A stretch of DNA of 64,000 nt, taken from Jacaranda mimosifolia (lineage: Eukaryota > Streptophyta > Magnoliopsida > Lamiales > Bignoniaceae). Shown here piece by piece: positions 10,442-23,680 of the stretch (position 1 is the first letter of the stretch; every line of letters starts with the position of its first letter). The notes below the pieces were generated by a model. The model ran no database searches, had not been told where the DNA came from, and saw only the letters and a program-made list of their open reading frames with translations. The DNA lies in assembly GCA_018894105.1 (NCBI GenBank), contig CM032129.1, forward strand, positions 28,599,468 to 28,663,467. The letters run 5' to 3'. The position numbers and the translations under genes are program-made.

Positions 10442-13320
10442 TTATTTGAGACCAGATTTTTGCATGACAAGATTGCTTTTCTAATCATCTATATTAATTT
10501 GATTATTGACATGGGAGTGAATGAAAAGTCTATTTTTTATTCATATCATTCGAATTAATATCCCTATGTTTCAAGATTTTTTTTTCCCGAGTTGAATACA
10601 ACTTATTAACTCAATCATCGATTAGAGCATGCGGTCTTATCAGCATATTCAACTTAACATCCCTGTATAAATACACATTCACATAATTTTAAATGTATGC
10701 TTTATACGGATTTATTATAATATCTCTTCCAACCTTTCAACTAAGTTAATTTTAGAATATTTTCACTGAAACCTCACAATGATTTCAGGTTAGATCCCAA
10801 ATTCAATCATTCATAATATAACAATGATTCTAATCTTGTGGTGGTTCTAGGTTATATCATAAATTTGACCTATTTGCAATAAAACAGCACGAATTACAAA
10901 AAATTGATCATTAAATAAATTTATCAAGCGACACCAAATCACATATATTTTATAATTTATTCTATTTTTCAATGCAATAAAATTACGTAGTGTCTATTTT
11001 CTTTGATACAGGTAATACACATCAAATGTTTCAAAAAAAAAAAGGAAAGGACATAAGAGGAGAAAGTTTCTCCATAGTTGGGTGCCCGGACCCGGTCGGT
11101 CAACTTGCATTACTGCTGGAATTCTGACAGAATTAATCACCCATAAATGGTTGGGAGGTGGTGTTGGTGTTGCTCTTCGCTGAAGTTTCTAGTAATTGTC
11201 TATAACACGGGGATCTTCTCTTACCAATAGTCATGGAAATTTATAATCTTTACATACAAATTTATAAGATAAATTTATTGTTTTATGTTATGGAAAAACA
11301 CTAAAATAAACCATTTTTTTTCTCTTCTAAGTCAGTATAGTAATGAAATGAAGTCAAAAAATATTTGTCACTAGTAATAATAATACCATATAAAAAGAAA
11401 TAAAATAAATATATAAACCAACAAATATACCTGATAATTTTTTTTATTTACATATGCACATATATATCTAGAGTTCATTAGAGTTTGAACTTAATACAGA
11501 CCTTATACAAAAAATACGAAAATAATATTATTGAATTAATTAATCATTTCGTATAAATATATCTATGAATGAGAATTTTCCTTTTTCTAGACTATTTTAA
11601 AACCAAACAATGTTTACTGATATGGGCTGGGTCACTTTTCCAACTAAGCTCGAGGGCCCAACTAGTGGCCAGTATTGATTATTGCGAGGGCAACTCTGTT
11701 GGGTCTCCTGGCTCGATTTATTTATTTATTCATTTTTTTTTTGGGTCAAATAGAATTAAGTGTAATTTATTGAAATTTGTTATGATTGGCCTCAAGGAAT
11801 ATGTTATAATGATAAATTTAGTTTTTTGTTTAGGATTAATATTTCTTATATCTAATTTGTTGTTGAACTCGTTAGTTTGATTTATATAATTTCAAGATAC
11901 ACATTTTTTAAATGTTTTTGTTGTTGCAAGTATAATTTACATATTCAGTTTTAACATTTGACTAGCAACGCTAAAATTTAAAAGTTAAAAATATATAAAA
12001 GATTATCCTTTGACCCCCAATTCTCCCTCCTTCCAAAAAATATACTTAAAAAATAAATAAAAGATTCGATCAAAATCCAACCTAGAAAAAAAAAAATTAA
12101 ATAAATTTGACTCGATCAACAAACTCATTGGTCTCAGGTTAAATGGGAGATGATGGGGTACATAGTTTTATCTTTTTGATACGGGCAAACAAGATAATAT
12201 CGTATCTTTTTTGTGTCGTAACTTTTTTATATGAACAAATAAGATAGTATTTTATCCCAAATAAGATAATATCCTATCTAAATATATTTTCAATTTGATA
12301 TTTTTTATTTATTGAAACATATTTTTTTATAATAAATAAGAATGAAATTTGTGTATACAACATAATATATGGTTGAATACAATTATACAAATTCATTCTA
12401 AAAAAAAAGTTAAGTGGTTAATTGATTTAATAGAATCATCCTTATAATTTTATGTGTAATCAAATCTTAACAAATTTTAGGCGTACATATACGAATAAAT
12501 ATTCGCTCGCAACTTAATTGTTTCAACGGTTGAATCAAGAAATTCTATGTCTAGGACACTGTTCAAGTGAATTGCATGGAGTATAATATTTCAAATAATA
12601 ATATTAATATTTTATTTTATGATATTATAGTTATACATTTGATGGCTTGAAAATTAATTAATTAATCAATCCATGGTACTCAAATGAATTGCATCATTTT
12701 TCAAATCAGACAGGCAGAGTACTGTACAAATGGAGTGGCGAAGGGCATGGACAATGTCATCAAATTAAACGACTTTCACAAATTCTGGTTACTCTTGTTT
12801 CCCTGCCTTTTTCTTGTCATACAGTGATTCACTATAAAAAAAAAAATTAGAACATTTGTTACGAATTTAATATTAAAAATTTATAATTTTATTTATAAAA
12901 TTAATTTAGTCTAATCCAAAATATGTGTTCTTGTAGCTGATCATTGCTACAGCCAATTTATAGTTGATCATTATTTTATATTGCACAAATAATTTATTGA
13001 GTTTGTATGAAAATGATTATGAATTGATAGTTAATAATTTTTATTATTTATTACTTTAAATTAAAAATTATATTTACTACACAAAGTTTGTAATTTATAG
13101 CGATAATTATGAAATTAAATTAAATTTCTTAATATGAATACTTAATTGTCTGTACTCATTAGAATAACAACTTTTTTAATTCAAAAAAATCCAAGTCACC
13201 TGGTATATTGGGGTTTATGATACTTAAAAATGTGTACCTTTTTAAATGGTATTTACAATTGGATCTTTACAAATTATCCACTTTAATAAAACACATTGTC
13301 ACATGCAAACTTGCCAAGCG
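10442..13320. other. AT-rich intergenic region
   Basis: No gene with recognisable domains. The 103-codon frame at 11569 is hydrophobic and low-complexity. Around 11455-11515 a short GAGTTTGAACTTAAT segment beside an AT microsatellite resembles the SINE-like family. At 12175-12300 the word AAGATAATATC(G/C)TATCT repeats in degenerate form. Otherwise I see only AT-rich sequence. Confidence 0.4.
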
Positions 13321-13425
13321 GTTTGTGGCCCAATGACATAAGTTTCACATATAATGTGAGAGGTCAGAAGTTCAAGTTCGAAAGGACTCCTAATATGCGT
13401 GTATAAATAATAATTAAAAAAATAA
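13321..13425 (+). mobile_element. SINE-like copy
   Basis: The segment has an internal layout like a tRNA-derived SINE: a possible A box (GTGGCCCAATGACATAAG) and, ~40 bases on, a possible B box (AGTTCAAGTTCGAAAGG), then an AT-rich tail. The same order of words, on the opposite strand, occurs at 34282-34386 and 54830-54935. Target duplications are not clear. It could instead be another short repeat family. Confidence 0.45.
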
Positions 13426-13674
13426 AGATAAACTTATATGTATTTAGAGTTTGTCGGAATTCAGATTCCAAATCAAGAGATATTTTTCCCCCATAGTTGG
13501 AACACAAAATCACTTAAAGTAATGAGAATTCTATAGTTTTTTTTTCTTGTGACTCTTTATTTTAAATGTATTTTGCTACACATTTTTTCCATTTTTTTCT
13601 TTTCTTCTTTCCTCGTTGGATAAAGTTCATCAGAATTCTAATATTTTTGCAGATCCCACGAAAGAATTTTCAGG

Positions 13675-15728
13675 ATGAAATGTCTAACGATAAGTAAAGG
13701 TGAACAAGAACGGAAGATTTGCGCGGCTCAGAGTTTTGCTTTTGTTGTTGTGCTTTTAGGTATATATTACTCAAATCTCTCCTTCTCTATGTGAAGGCAC
13801 TAAACTCCAAGCATTTGCATGTGTTTTAGTGATTAGTAAATTGCTTTAAATGTGGAATAATTGAAATTCAATATTTTTTCGACCCTATTTGAAAAACTCT
13901 TTTCTTTTCAAGGCGACGTGCACTACAAAAAATAATCATATTAGCAAGATTATTTAATAGGAAGTTTTATAAACTCCTACTAATTGTATTATTGGGAGTT
14001 TTAAAAATCAACTCGAAATATTTTCTTGATTATATGAAATAATTGATGTCATATTTTTCTCTAATTTTTTCAATAAACAACACAATAGTATTTTTGTTGG
14101 AGCAACAATTGTTTCTTAATTAGAAAGAAAAAGTAGTGCTAATTCAATCAATTTGACAACATTCAATTGTATTTTTTTTTTTTTTAAATCAAGAGTAGGT
14201 ATATGTACACACATATATATAATATGAAAATGACTGCAATGTGTAGTATTGAGTATCTGATTGCGTAGTTTATATACACATATCTGATTGTATAGTTTAT
14301 ATTTCAATTTATTTAATTTAAGAATAAAAAAATATTGATTTGTTAAAAGTATAAAAATTCGTCATTTGTAATGTTCTCCAAAAACAAAAATAATTGCAAT
14401 GTATATGATTGCCAATAAAGTAGTGCTAAATATAGGAGCTTCCCCATATTCATGTTTTCCCGTCCCTATTTTTTATTTTTTATTTTTTATTTTTTTTGTT
14501 AATCCTTGTCTTTATCCAAAAAGAAAAAAGGGATAAATGAAAAACTGACGTTTGCTTTGTTTCAAGAGTATGTATTAATTTATGTAGATAGAATTCCTTC
14601 AGAACCATAAGTATTAATTAATTTAATTGGATGATATCATGCAGTTGTGGGTATTGATGGTGTGTTTGGACCAATCAATGTAGCTGCCAAAGGAAATTAT
14701 ACAGCCACTGGTAAAAATGGCTTATGCTCTCTCTTATTTTTACTATTTACCATCTTATAGGTTATGGTTGGTTCAAGAATTTCAGTGAAGGAAAAAAAAA
14801 TTGAGAAAAATATTTGTTATTATTTGATTGGTGAAAAAAATATTATTAAAGAAAATTTGAGGAAATAAGAAAAAATTCATTTAACCTATCTATTTGCTAA
14901 CATATTTATTACCCATCTTCGTCTTGATCCTTTCTTTATTGTTTTCTTTAACAAGCAATAAACTCAAAATTTTATGTTTTTTAATTTTAAATTTTTTCTT
15001 AATACTTTTCTTCCTTCGTCAAAATTGTTAGACAAAACATAAAGTTTAAAAATTTTGGTGAGAAAAATAAAATGTTAAAGAAAATAAATTTAGAAAAATA
15101 TAAAATTTTAAATTTATTTAATTGTTAAAGAAATAAATGGAGAGAATAAGAGTGATGACTGATGAATATAGTGAAAAGGATTATATTTTCTTTCAAGTTT
15201 TTTTTTTTTAATATTTTCTTTATTAGCCAAATAAGTGAAATTATTTTCCTTACCACTTTCTTTCCTTTTTATAGCTAAATTCTTCAAACCAAACGTCAGC
15301 ACTAATTACTCATTTCGGTTTTCATTTTCTGAACAAAAGACGACTACAACGGTGACCACAATAACAACGACGGTGGTGGCGGCGGCGGCGGGTTGACGGT
15401 GAACCGGATCGGATTCGGTGACTCATGTTCCAAGGACGATATCCTGGTATTTCAAGGCGCGACGTCCCGGCTACCAAACGGGATTCCGACGTACACTGTG
15501 GAAATTATGAATGTATGCGTGTCGGGGAGGTGCAGCATTTCCAATATCCATCTGAGATGTGGGTGGTTCAGCTCCGCCAGATTGATTAACCCGAGGATTT
15601 TCCGGCGGATTGGACACGACGATTGCCTCGTGAAAAATGGGGAGGCCCTCAATCCGGGGGAAGCCCTTTCTTTCCAGTACGCCGACACTTTCAAGTACCC
15701 TCTTTCCGTCTCATCCGTGGCTTGCTAA
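13675..15728 (+). CDS. TPD1-like secreted cysteine-rich ligand, three exons
   Basis: Model: exons 13675-13759, 14645-14710, 15340-15728, with GT-AG introns and phases that match; 179 residues. The N-terminus [14 protein letters not shown] is followed by a hydrophobic [12 protein letters not shown] segment (residues ~20-32), a signal peptide or anchor. A low-complexity [17 protein letters not shown] linker precedes the domain. The conserved domain (from about residue 70) carries the family words [25 protein letters not shown] and [16 protein letters not shown] and the cysteines of DSC, NVC, GRC, LRC, DDC and the final VAC. TPD1 is the ligand of the EMS1/EXS receptor kinase that specifies tapetum in anthers; relatives act in other tissues, so the exact role is open. 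Intron 2 holds a putative MITE. The ATG is the first one that joins in frame to exon 2. Confidence 0.85.
14762..15296. mobile_element. Putative MITE in intron 2 of the TPD1-like gene
   Basis: The left end (GGTTGGTTCAAGAATTTCAG) and the reverse complement of the right end (CGTTTGGTTTGAAGAATTTAG) align as imperfect inverted repeats, and both continue into GGAAA-rich sequence. About 535 bases, very AT-rich, no open frame. No sure target duplication was found, so the family is undetermined. Confidence 0.4.
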
Positions 15729-17965
15729 ATATCTATTTTTAGAGTAAATTGTTAATCCGAAACCCTCGATGTATAGGAACTACCTTGCAGAACTTTAGCA
15801 TTAGGGTTCATAGTAGGAGTTAGGAGAACTGATTAATTTGATGGAGGAGAACTCTTTTGAACAAATAAAGAATTAGTTCTAGTAATTTGTATCATTTGAG
15901 TTATAAAATATGCGAGTTCTTCTTTATAAATAGAAATATTATGCTATTATATTCAAATTAAAATACTATTCTAGATAAAAATCTCTATAGATAACAAATT
16001 TTACAATAGGTTAATTGATATTACTGCATACTTGTAAGTGTGAAGTGCTTTATTTTTCTTTGACCAACCTATCTTTTCTCTATTTGCAAGCTCCCTTCGA
16101 CCGTCCAATCCCTAAACGACTCAATGTTCTTGAGCATTTGAGAGATTAGGCAAGAGTTGAAAGAGCTACTCGAAAACTTGACGAACTTGACTTTCCTTGC
16201 TGTAGTAAAAAAGATTTAGGGTCTGATTGCTTGTGGTTTCAGTTTATGTTTTCCATTTTCCAAACCTAAGAGATAAAAAGTGAGGTTTGTGAGTTTTGAG
16301 GTAGAAAATTCATTTATAAGTGTGTGATTAGTTGTGAAGTAAAAGTGTAATAATTGGGATTGATGTGATAGGTGAAAATATGATATGGTCTTTTGTTATG
16401 AGGTTTTTTATGAGAAAAACTTGTAAGACGGGGATTGATTGGGAGGTTATTTGTGAAAAAAAACTTATAAGATAATGATTAATTTTGAGGTATGAGTTAA
16501 AATATTGTATATGTAATAATTATTATATAATATTTATATATAGATTTTATTATAATAAAGTAAAATTAGTAAAACATACCTTAGAATATTCTATAATATA
16601 TAAATTAAAATATAATAATGAATTCATGTAATAATTTAATTAGTTAAACTTAAAAAAATATTAAAATAAACATTTAAATAATTATAATATAAAATAATAT
16701 TATTTAAATATTAAAATCAAATAACTTCAAAGACTCGCTCAAAGCTACAAGAAAATTTTCAAGAGGGGGACGTGTACGCTCAAAGAAAGAATTCAATAGG
16801 AGAGGAATAAATTCTAAGAGGGAAAAAAGTGAGGGAGGCTTTTTTTTATTCCTTTAAGGTTTACTTGTGCGATATAACTTTTAAGCTTATATTCAAACAC
16901 ATATCTTCTCGGAAAAAAAAAAAACAAAAAACGTGCTTGTGGAAAAATCTCACAAACAATCACAGCATAAATATTCTCCCAAGATGCATGTCACAAGAGC
17001 AATGCATTCTCCTAATTTTTTTTCCATAAATTATTATTTCTATATATAAATGCATTAAACTAATTTAAACATTTTACTATCTTGACTAAGCTTAAATAGA
17101 TCAATTCACGCCCTCTAATTGTAAAAAAAAATAAAAAATAAAATTCACCTCTTATTTGTCACTCGCAAAGCATAAGTTGTTCACCTTTATTAACGTCTAT
17201 GAGCCCATAACATCATATTCTTGAAACTTGAAAGCTAATCCAGAAATCATAGTCATTGGGATTGGATATTTAGATGGTTGGTGGTGGCTGTCCTGACTCA
17301 TGATTCTTGAGTTTGTTTCTATCCATTCTCTGGGCCTATGGGTTGGAGGAAAGTGTTAGAATCAGTTCTTGCGAAAAGCCTATTGGGGCCAGTGGTCTTT
17401 ACCTTTTAGAAGGCCCAATGGGCAACATTCAGAGTCACAGGACCAACAATCCACCAATAGGAGCAACCGACTCCGAGCAAACAAACATGACCTGCATTAA
17501 AGGCCATGATGATAATCATATATTACACTTGATTTTGATTTTAAAATATAATACTTATAAATCTCAATATATATATATGTGTGTGTATATTTTATACAGA
17601 CGACGCGCACCTAGCATTCATCAAGATTCGAATCATGAAATTCATGCATATAAGTGTGAGGGTAAGAGTGCAAATGAGTCGAACTAACTCGCAAGCTGAG
17701 CTCGAGCTCTATTTCAAGTTGATATCAAGTCATCTACATCTAATCTAAGCTAAAAGCTCATGAGTTGATTTATATATATATATATATTGAGTTTGAGTTT
17801 AAAGGATTTCTCCAAGCTCGATTCAACTCGATTCCACCTGTGTAAGGACGATGACGTTGGTCCAATTAACCTTTATACATTATATATGTGTGTGTGTATA
17901 TATATATATATTTGAATGACGATATGCATAAGTATCAAATTATTTAACAACTCAAGCGAAAACGA
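15729..17965. other. Intergenic region after the TPD1-like gene
   Basis: The 3' UTR is followed by AT-rich DNA. At 16210-16500 a GTGAGGTTTGTGAGTTTTGAGG-like purine/T-rich block looks like an old MITE. At 17570-17650 there is an (AT)/(GT) microsatellite with a CAAGATTCGAATC segment. At 17665-17850 there is a GAGCTCGAGCTC-rich repeat with ends like the elements at 52856 and 54577. The 126-codon frame at 17307 is not supported as a gene. Confidence 0.4.
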
Positions 17966-18367
17966 AGGCTTTGTTTGGTATTATTTTGTGAAATTTTTTG
18001 ATGTCAAGGAAACAATCCCAATGTGACTGTGCATTCCCTGAGGGCAGGCTCCAAAATATTAATGAATTATTATCAAGATATCCTCATGCAACTAACTCTA
18101 ATTCCGTTACTTTAAAAAAATTAATCATTATGTGTGTGTATACATATACATATATATATATATGTATTTGCCACATGCATTACAATGTACATACAAAATA
18201 AAATAAGTACAAAAATACAATTTCATCACTAAACCAAAAAAAAAAAAAAAATTATTACTTTTATATATACGACAAAAAATATCATATTTTTCATTCCCAA
18301 AATATCATCTCGTAAAATATTTTCTCTCAAAATTTCCAAAACAATACGAAACAAACCAAAAACTTCA
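17966..18367. mobile_element. MITE with ~30-bp terminal inverted repeats
   Basis: The left end GGCTTTGTTTGGTATTATTT and the reverse complement of the right end (TTTTTGGTTTGTTTCGTATT) align over about 30 bases with few mismatches and continue as TTTTGTGAAATTTT against TTTTGGAAATTTT. Length ~400 bases, no coding capacity, with an (AT)n/(GT)n tract inside. This fits a non-autonomous DNA transposon; the superfamily is not determined. Confidence 0.5.
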
Positions 18368-18927
18368 CGACTTTTAAAATGCAAATATATTTAAAATAGA
18401 AAGAAACTGAAATTGGTAATAAATCCAACATAATAAATATTTAAATGCCAAAATAATAAAGTCATCAATTTGAGATCAATCATTCAATTCAAAGGCATGA
18501 TACAATAGTCAGACAATCAAACATTTCTATCCATACCAAAGCAATGAGCATTTGTTAACATTTATTTGGAATCAATTAATTTTCACTAATATTCCTTTTT
18601 CTATCATCACCAAAACAAAAGAACAAAAATTCCAAAAAAAAAAAAAAAAAAAACATGCTTTTTGTTTTTTTCTTCGCTATAAAAAAGATTATATTAAAAG
18701 TGGGCATTCATATAAAACACTTTTTGTATATGTAATAATTGTTTCCGATAGCCATATATATTTAAGTGTTGAATTAACAAGAGTTTTTAGTAGATCATAA
18801 AAAATGTATATAAAATAAGATTTCCCATACCAAATTTTCTAAAAAATAATTAAAATTAAATGTTTTTAATAAAAATGCATGATATAATTGTGTCGATTTT
18901 TTTTTATATATTTATGTATTCTACATA

Positions 18928-19485
18928 TTGGCACAACATAAATTTTATTACTGATGCATAATTGTTTTTGTCATTTTAATGAAATCACTCAATGTAAGAA
19001 AAAATTTCAAAAGGGAATGCGCAAAATATTAAAAAAAAAACCATGAATTTTCAAAATGTGATTTGGTAATAAAATTTGGAGAATGTATTGTATATATATT
19101 TGCTTTTATTTAAAAAAATAAATAAAATTTACCGTACACGCCATTTCATACAAATATTTATTTGATTAGTAGTGCCGATCAAACTAATATAATAATTTAA
19201 GATTGTTAATATTTTTGGCACAATATAAATTTTATTATTGATAATTATTTTTGTGATTTTAATATGAAAACACTCAACGTAAGAAAAAATTTCAAAAGGA
19301 ATACCCAACACATTATAAAAAGAAACCATAAATTTTCAAAATGACAATTTGGTAATAAATTTGGAGAATGTAATGTATATATTTGTTTTTATTTTTAAAA
19401 AAATAAACTTTATTGTATATGCCATTTCATACAAATATTTATCTGATTAGTAGTGCCGACAAAACTATTATATAATATATGATTT
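18928..19485. repeat. Tandem duplication, period ~287 bp
   Basis: Two copies in direct order, starting at 18928 and 19215. Both contain TTGGCACAA(C/T)ATAAATTTTATTA, then AAAAAATTTCAAAAGG, then GCCATTTCATACAAATATTT and GATTAGTAGTGCCGA in the same order and spacing. Small indels and substitutions show that the copies have diverged. It lies 300-900 bases upstream of the TATA box of the Agenet-domain gene. Confidence 0.8.
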
Positions 19486-19802
19486 GTTATGTGACATACT
19501 AATAAAGTATTTATATTGAAATATAATTGAAAGATATAAATATATACAAATTTGGGTAGTATAATAATTTAAAATTATTACAAAATTTAATATTATTTGT
19601 TTTTCTTTCTTTATTCTCTTCCTATTCCGAGTGCAAATACAAAACGTGCTATTCCCTGGATGACTAGGAGGGGCTCCCAGGAGAAAACCATCAAAAACCT
19701 CTGCAAGAACTCTGGAAGCAAAAACCCCCAAGGAGTGTAGCATTTTAATGGCACTTGGCCTTTGCATATCCCCGCCAACAATGCGTCTTCTTTCTCTCTC
19801 GT

Positions 19803-19812
19803 CTTTATAAAC
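19803..19812 (+). promoter_or_regulatory. TATA box of the Agenet-domain gene
   Basis: CTTTATAAAC lies upstream of a pyrimidine-rich leader (19850-19940, with TCTCTTTCTCTG). A leader exon ending near 19942 (CAG before GTTAATA) followed by a leader intron to 20400 (AACAG before GATG) fits the absence of coding sequence before the ATG at 20403. Confidence 0.5.
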
Positions 19813-20402
19813 TCTCTTCCGTTACTCAATCCATAAACCCTTAACCGCCAAAAGCTGTCACCAAAGTCCTACTCATCCTTGCTCTCTTTCTCTGCGCTGA
19901 ACTGAATCCGACCTGTTTTTTTCTTTTTTCATATAATTTCAGGTTAATATACAATCACTTGCGTGATTATTAGCTCTCTTGTTTGGTATTTTGTCTTGTT
20001 GAAGTTTTGGAGGTGTTGCATCATATGCTATAAGGTTTGTGGGATTGTTTTGTGCTTGTTTGATCAGACGTAGTTCTTGGTTGTGAGTTGGCCATTGTAT
20101 GTGGATGATGTTAAACTTGGTTAAAACTAGCTAAACCCGTTTTGATTTTTCTATAAAGATGTGATCTTTAGTTTAGTTCGGGGATTTGTAGGTTTGTTTG
20201 ATGATTTTTTAACCCTTCTCTCTGTTAGCCGCTCTGAGCTTTATCTGATTTTTATTTTCCATTTGTTGTTGATTTTTATCTTCATGTTTATGAGAAACCA
20301 TGTTTATCTTAGAATTGTTAACGATTTTACGGTACAGGGTTTGGTATAATTCTGAATGATCATAATGGAATTGTTGATTTGATTATGTTCTGGTTGAACA
20401 GG

Positions 20403-23400
20403 ATGTCTGATAATTCGGTGCTGAGGGCATGGGAAGAGCATGTCATTTTGCAGGAAAAGGGCCGCCGCACTGTACACTATATATTAAAGGACACAAACGG
20501 AAATTCTCTTCTTGCTGTGGTTGGGAGAGAGAGGAGTATAAATCACATGGTGTATGAGATTTCAGAGGACTTCTTATGTGTTTTTGGGTCCACAAGCACT
20601 GTCCACGCTGGAAAAAAGTGGCAAGCAAGACGAGATGTTGTTGAGTGGCTCATATCAGTAGTCTCAAGAGGCGGCCCAATCTTGGGTAACTCAAGTATGT
20701 ATTGCTCATTTAGAACTTTAATGGTTTAGTTTGCAAAGTTAATGATTTGAAGCTGTCCTGATAAATTCTTTATTGAGTTTTCAATCATGATTCCAAAGGA
20801 AGCATCATTAGGACAATGTGGTCTGAAGTGAGAACTAAGCAAGGGATTGTGCATGAGCATAGAAAGATACTTTTCACTCCTCATCATAATCATGTCTTCT
20901 GCATTTAATTTGTTAGCCAGTCCTGTTTTAACTCAAATAGTTGAACCAAGCCATTGGCTTAATATGTGCTCAGTCCTTCTCGACTAGTTTGATAAGATTA
21001 TCTCGTTCAAGTAAGAGGCTGGGGGAAGGCACTAGTCTGCAGAAGTGGTGGTTGATTGCCAAACATTAGTTTTATCCTACTTGGAGAAGACAATATTTGG
21101 GGCTTGAGTTGTAATTCCTAGTGAGGGTGTATCCTTGAGTTTATATCCATCCACTCACTTATTAATTTTGGGAGGAACAGGAAAGGGGAAGAAGCAGGGT
21201 AAGCTTTGGTAGACAAGTGTTTCACATTTGGAATCTGTAATATTAGTTCATCAGATACCCAAGAGCTAGAACTGATCCAATTTCTTTTGCAGCACTTACT
21301 TGACTCAGATATCTTTGTTGTTGAATATTGCTGTATTTTTGAGTCATGGTCTTTAAAAATATGGTCACCTGGACATTTATTGGCTTCACTGTTTCTTGTT
21401 ATTACTAAAAGATACCTCCAATGGGATGAAATTTTCTAGGGGAGAATTGGCAATTCTCAAACCTTTCAGTCTCTTTGGCATGTAGGCTGGCAGTACTCGA
21501 CCATTTTCTCATTGTTGGTTCCTTTTTTAGCTCCTTAATCATGTGCCTTCTCCTTGTTGAGACTTTTAAAGTAATATTTACAATTAAATCATGTTTTGAT
21601 TATGAGTTCCTTCATGTCATTTACACATTAAAAACCAGTTCAGCTATTTAGAATTCAAAACCTTGAGTATTTTGCATTAATACTTTGACTCTCTCCTATT
21701 ATCCCATGCCAAAGCTACTAAATGCAATTAGCTTTATTCGTTTTTTTCTCAGTAGAACTCTTTATTCATCTTCGTGCTTCCTCATTTGGAACCATTTTAC
21801 TTCACAGGCACATCGACAACCTGTACAGTGCACATATGCTATCACTTCTTTTTTTACGAAGTTCACTTTTCCAATTTGTTGATGTCAGCCTCAATAGTTA
21901 AATGAAGATTTTTAGCACTTTCTCTCGTAAGACTATGGATCTTAAGAAGGTCGAAAGGCAATCTTGAACAAGTTTCTTCATGTAGCTTTACTTGAATGCA
22001 GTGTCGAACTGGCTAAAATTCAGCTATTTGTGAACTGTTTGCTGGAAAAACTTAAATTTTGACATATTTTATAAACATTCAGCTATTATGGATTTACACT
22101 TTTTAACAGAAATAGAAACATAACCTGATGGAAGATTAATTACAACAATAATTTATCTTCAATCAATCATTGAGGTATTAATGTGTCTATGTAAGATACC
22201 AAACTCACAATTTCAAAAATCTGGTGTCAATTTACAAGATACTGGATCATGTTTGCATGCTTGAAAGTTGTTCTTCTCAGTCTTTCTAAGTGATTTGCCT
22301 TGCCACTCTATGCAGCCAATCCTTCCTATCTTGAATGCCAAGTCTCCCGGCAAAGCAACAACAGACAGAGTTCAACTGAAGAAATAGGAGCTTCTGCTCC
22401 TGAGGAACCTGCAATGCAAGCTTCAAAGAGACTTAGAAGTTTCAGGGTGGATCGGGCCCTTGAAAGTAGCCATGGTGGTGTCACAAATTTAGTCTCAGGC
22501 AATCGGGTAGTAAAATGGGAACCAACTCGTAAGAGATTGAGATTAAAACCACCAGGCAAGGGACCTGCTGTTGTGAGGCTCTTTATGCCATATCCACAAT
22601 ATCAATTGTTCTCCAAGTTCAATGAAAATATTGAGCTTCTTAGTCAAGACAGTGGCATGCGAGGTTGCTGGTTCAGATGCAAGATCTTGTGTTCATCGCT
22701 AAATCAACTAAAGGTTCAATATAAGGATGTCTTGGAAGTTGATGGACCTCGGAAACTGGAGGTATAGATACTTGTTATTTTCCTCCCTATTTTCAAGTCA
22801 AAATCCATTTAAGATTACAGCATAAATGCTAAACAAAAGATGCTACTCATCCTTGTCATTCCATGCATGAAATGACCACTATGTGGTAAACAAGAGCTAT
22901 AACTAGACAAGCTAGTGGGATATACTTTAACTTATTTTGTGCAAATACCCCCACACACATGCATCTCTTGATTTGTCTGTATGAATTGTATAGGAATGGG
23001 TTCCAGCATCCAGAGTGGCAGCTCCTGATAAATTGGGTATGAGATGTGTGGGCCGTCTTACAGTGAGGCCTTGCCCTTGTGAGGAGTCTTCAGACATTGC
23101 GTTTGAGGTAGGAGCTGCAGTTGATGCCTGGTGGTGCAATGGCTGGTGGGAAGGTGTTGTCATTGGATATGATTCACCGACAAAACGTAATCTCCAAGTT
23201 TACTTCCCTGGTAAGTATTTTTTGGAAGTCCAATTCTCCTTTCATCCCTTTGTTCAGTCATAAATATTCGTCTCCAGACATTTACAATGATCATTGTCCT
23301 AAATAAAAATATGACAATTTATGGCAGGTGAGAACAGGTTCCTGACAGTTGCAAGGGAAAACATTAGAGTTTCAAGAGATTGGATTGACAACAAATGGAT

Positions 23401-23680
23401 GAATATTAAGGCAAAGCCTGATATACTCTTTTTCTTATCCTTAATTTTCAACACTGGGCCGGAGCTCCCACAGCTCCCAGCTTCGGCGGAGGCTAATAGC
23501 GCTCCTCCAGCAACTAGCAAAGTTCTCAATCCTCAGAAACTCGAAGGATCTGAAGATGATAAATTGGAGACACCAAGTTCAGCTACATCTTTTAACGTGA
23601 AAACTGTTGAGGGACTTAATTTGAAGAAACGACTTATAAGTAAATACAATGAAGAGATGTCTCGCGAGAGTTGTGGTTAG
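20403..23680 (+). CDS. Agenet/plant Tudor-like domain protein, four coding exons
   Basis: Model: exons 20403-20694, 22316-22761, 22994-23210, 23328-23680, all GT-AG and phase-matched; 435 residues. It begins [20 protein letters not shown] just after an AACAG acceptor, which suggests a leader intron. Residues ~1-97 form an uncharacterised N-terminal domain. A basic linker ([14 protein letters not shown], then [15 protein letters not shown]) follows and could carry a nuclear signal. Agenet/Tudor-like units follow; the clearest has [20 protein letters not shown] and [22 protein letters not shown] at residues ~270-340. Agenet domains read histone tails or bind RNA; the match in my memory is the 'plant Tudor-like RNA-binding' family (At4g32440, At2g25590). 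Exact ligand unknown. Intron 1 is long (~1.6 kb). Confidence 0.82.

Noticed and set aside
11569..11880. 103-codon hydrophobic frame
   Set aside because: Low complexity in AT-rich DNA, with no family resemblance.
17307..17687. 126-codon frame
   Set aside because: It runs through a microsatellite and repeat remains; no domain and no splice partners.
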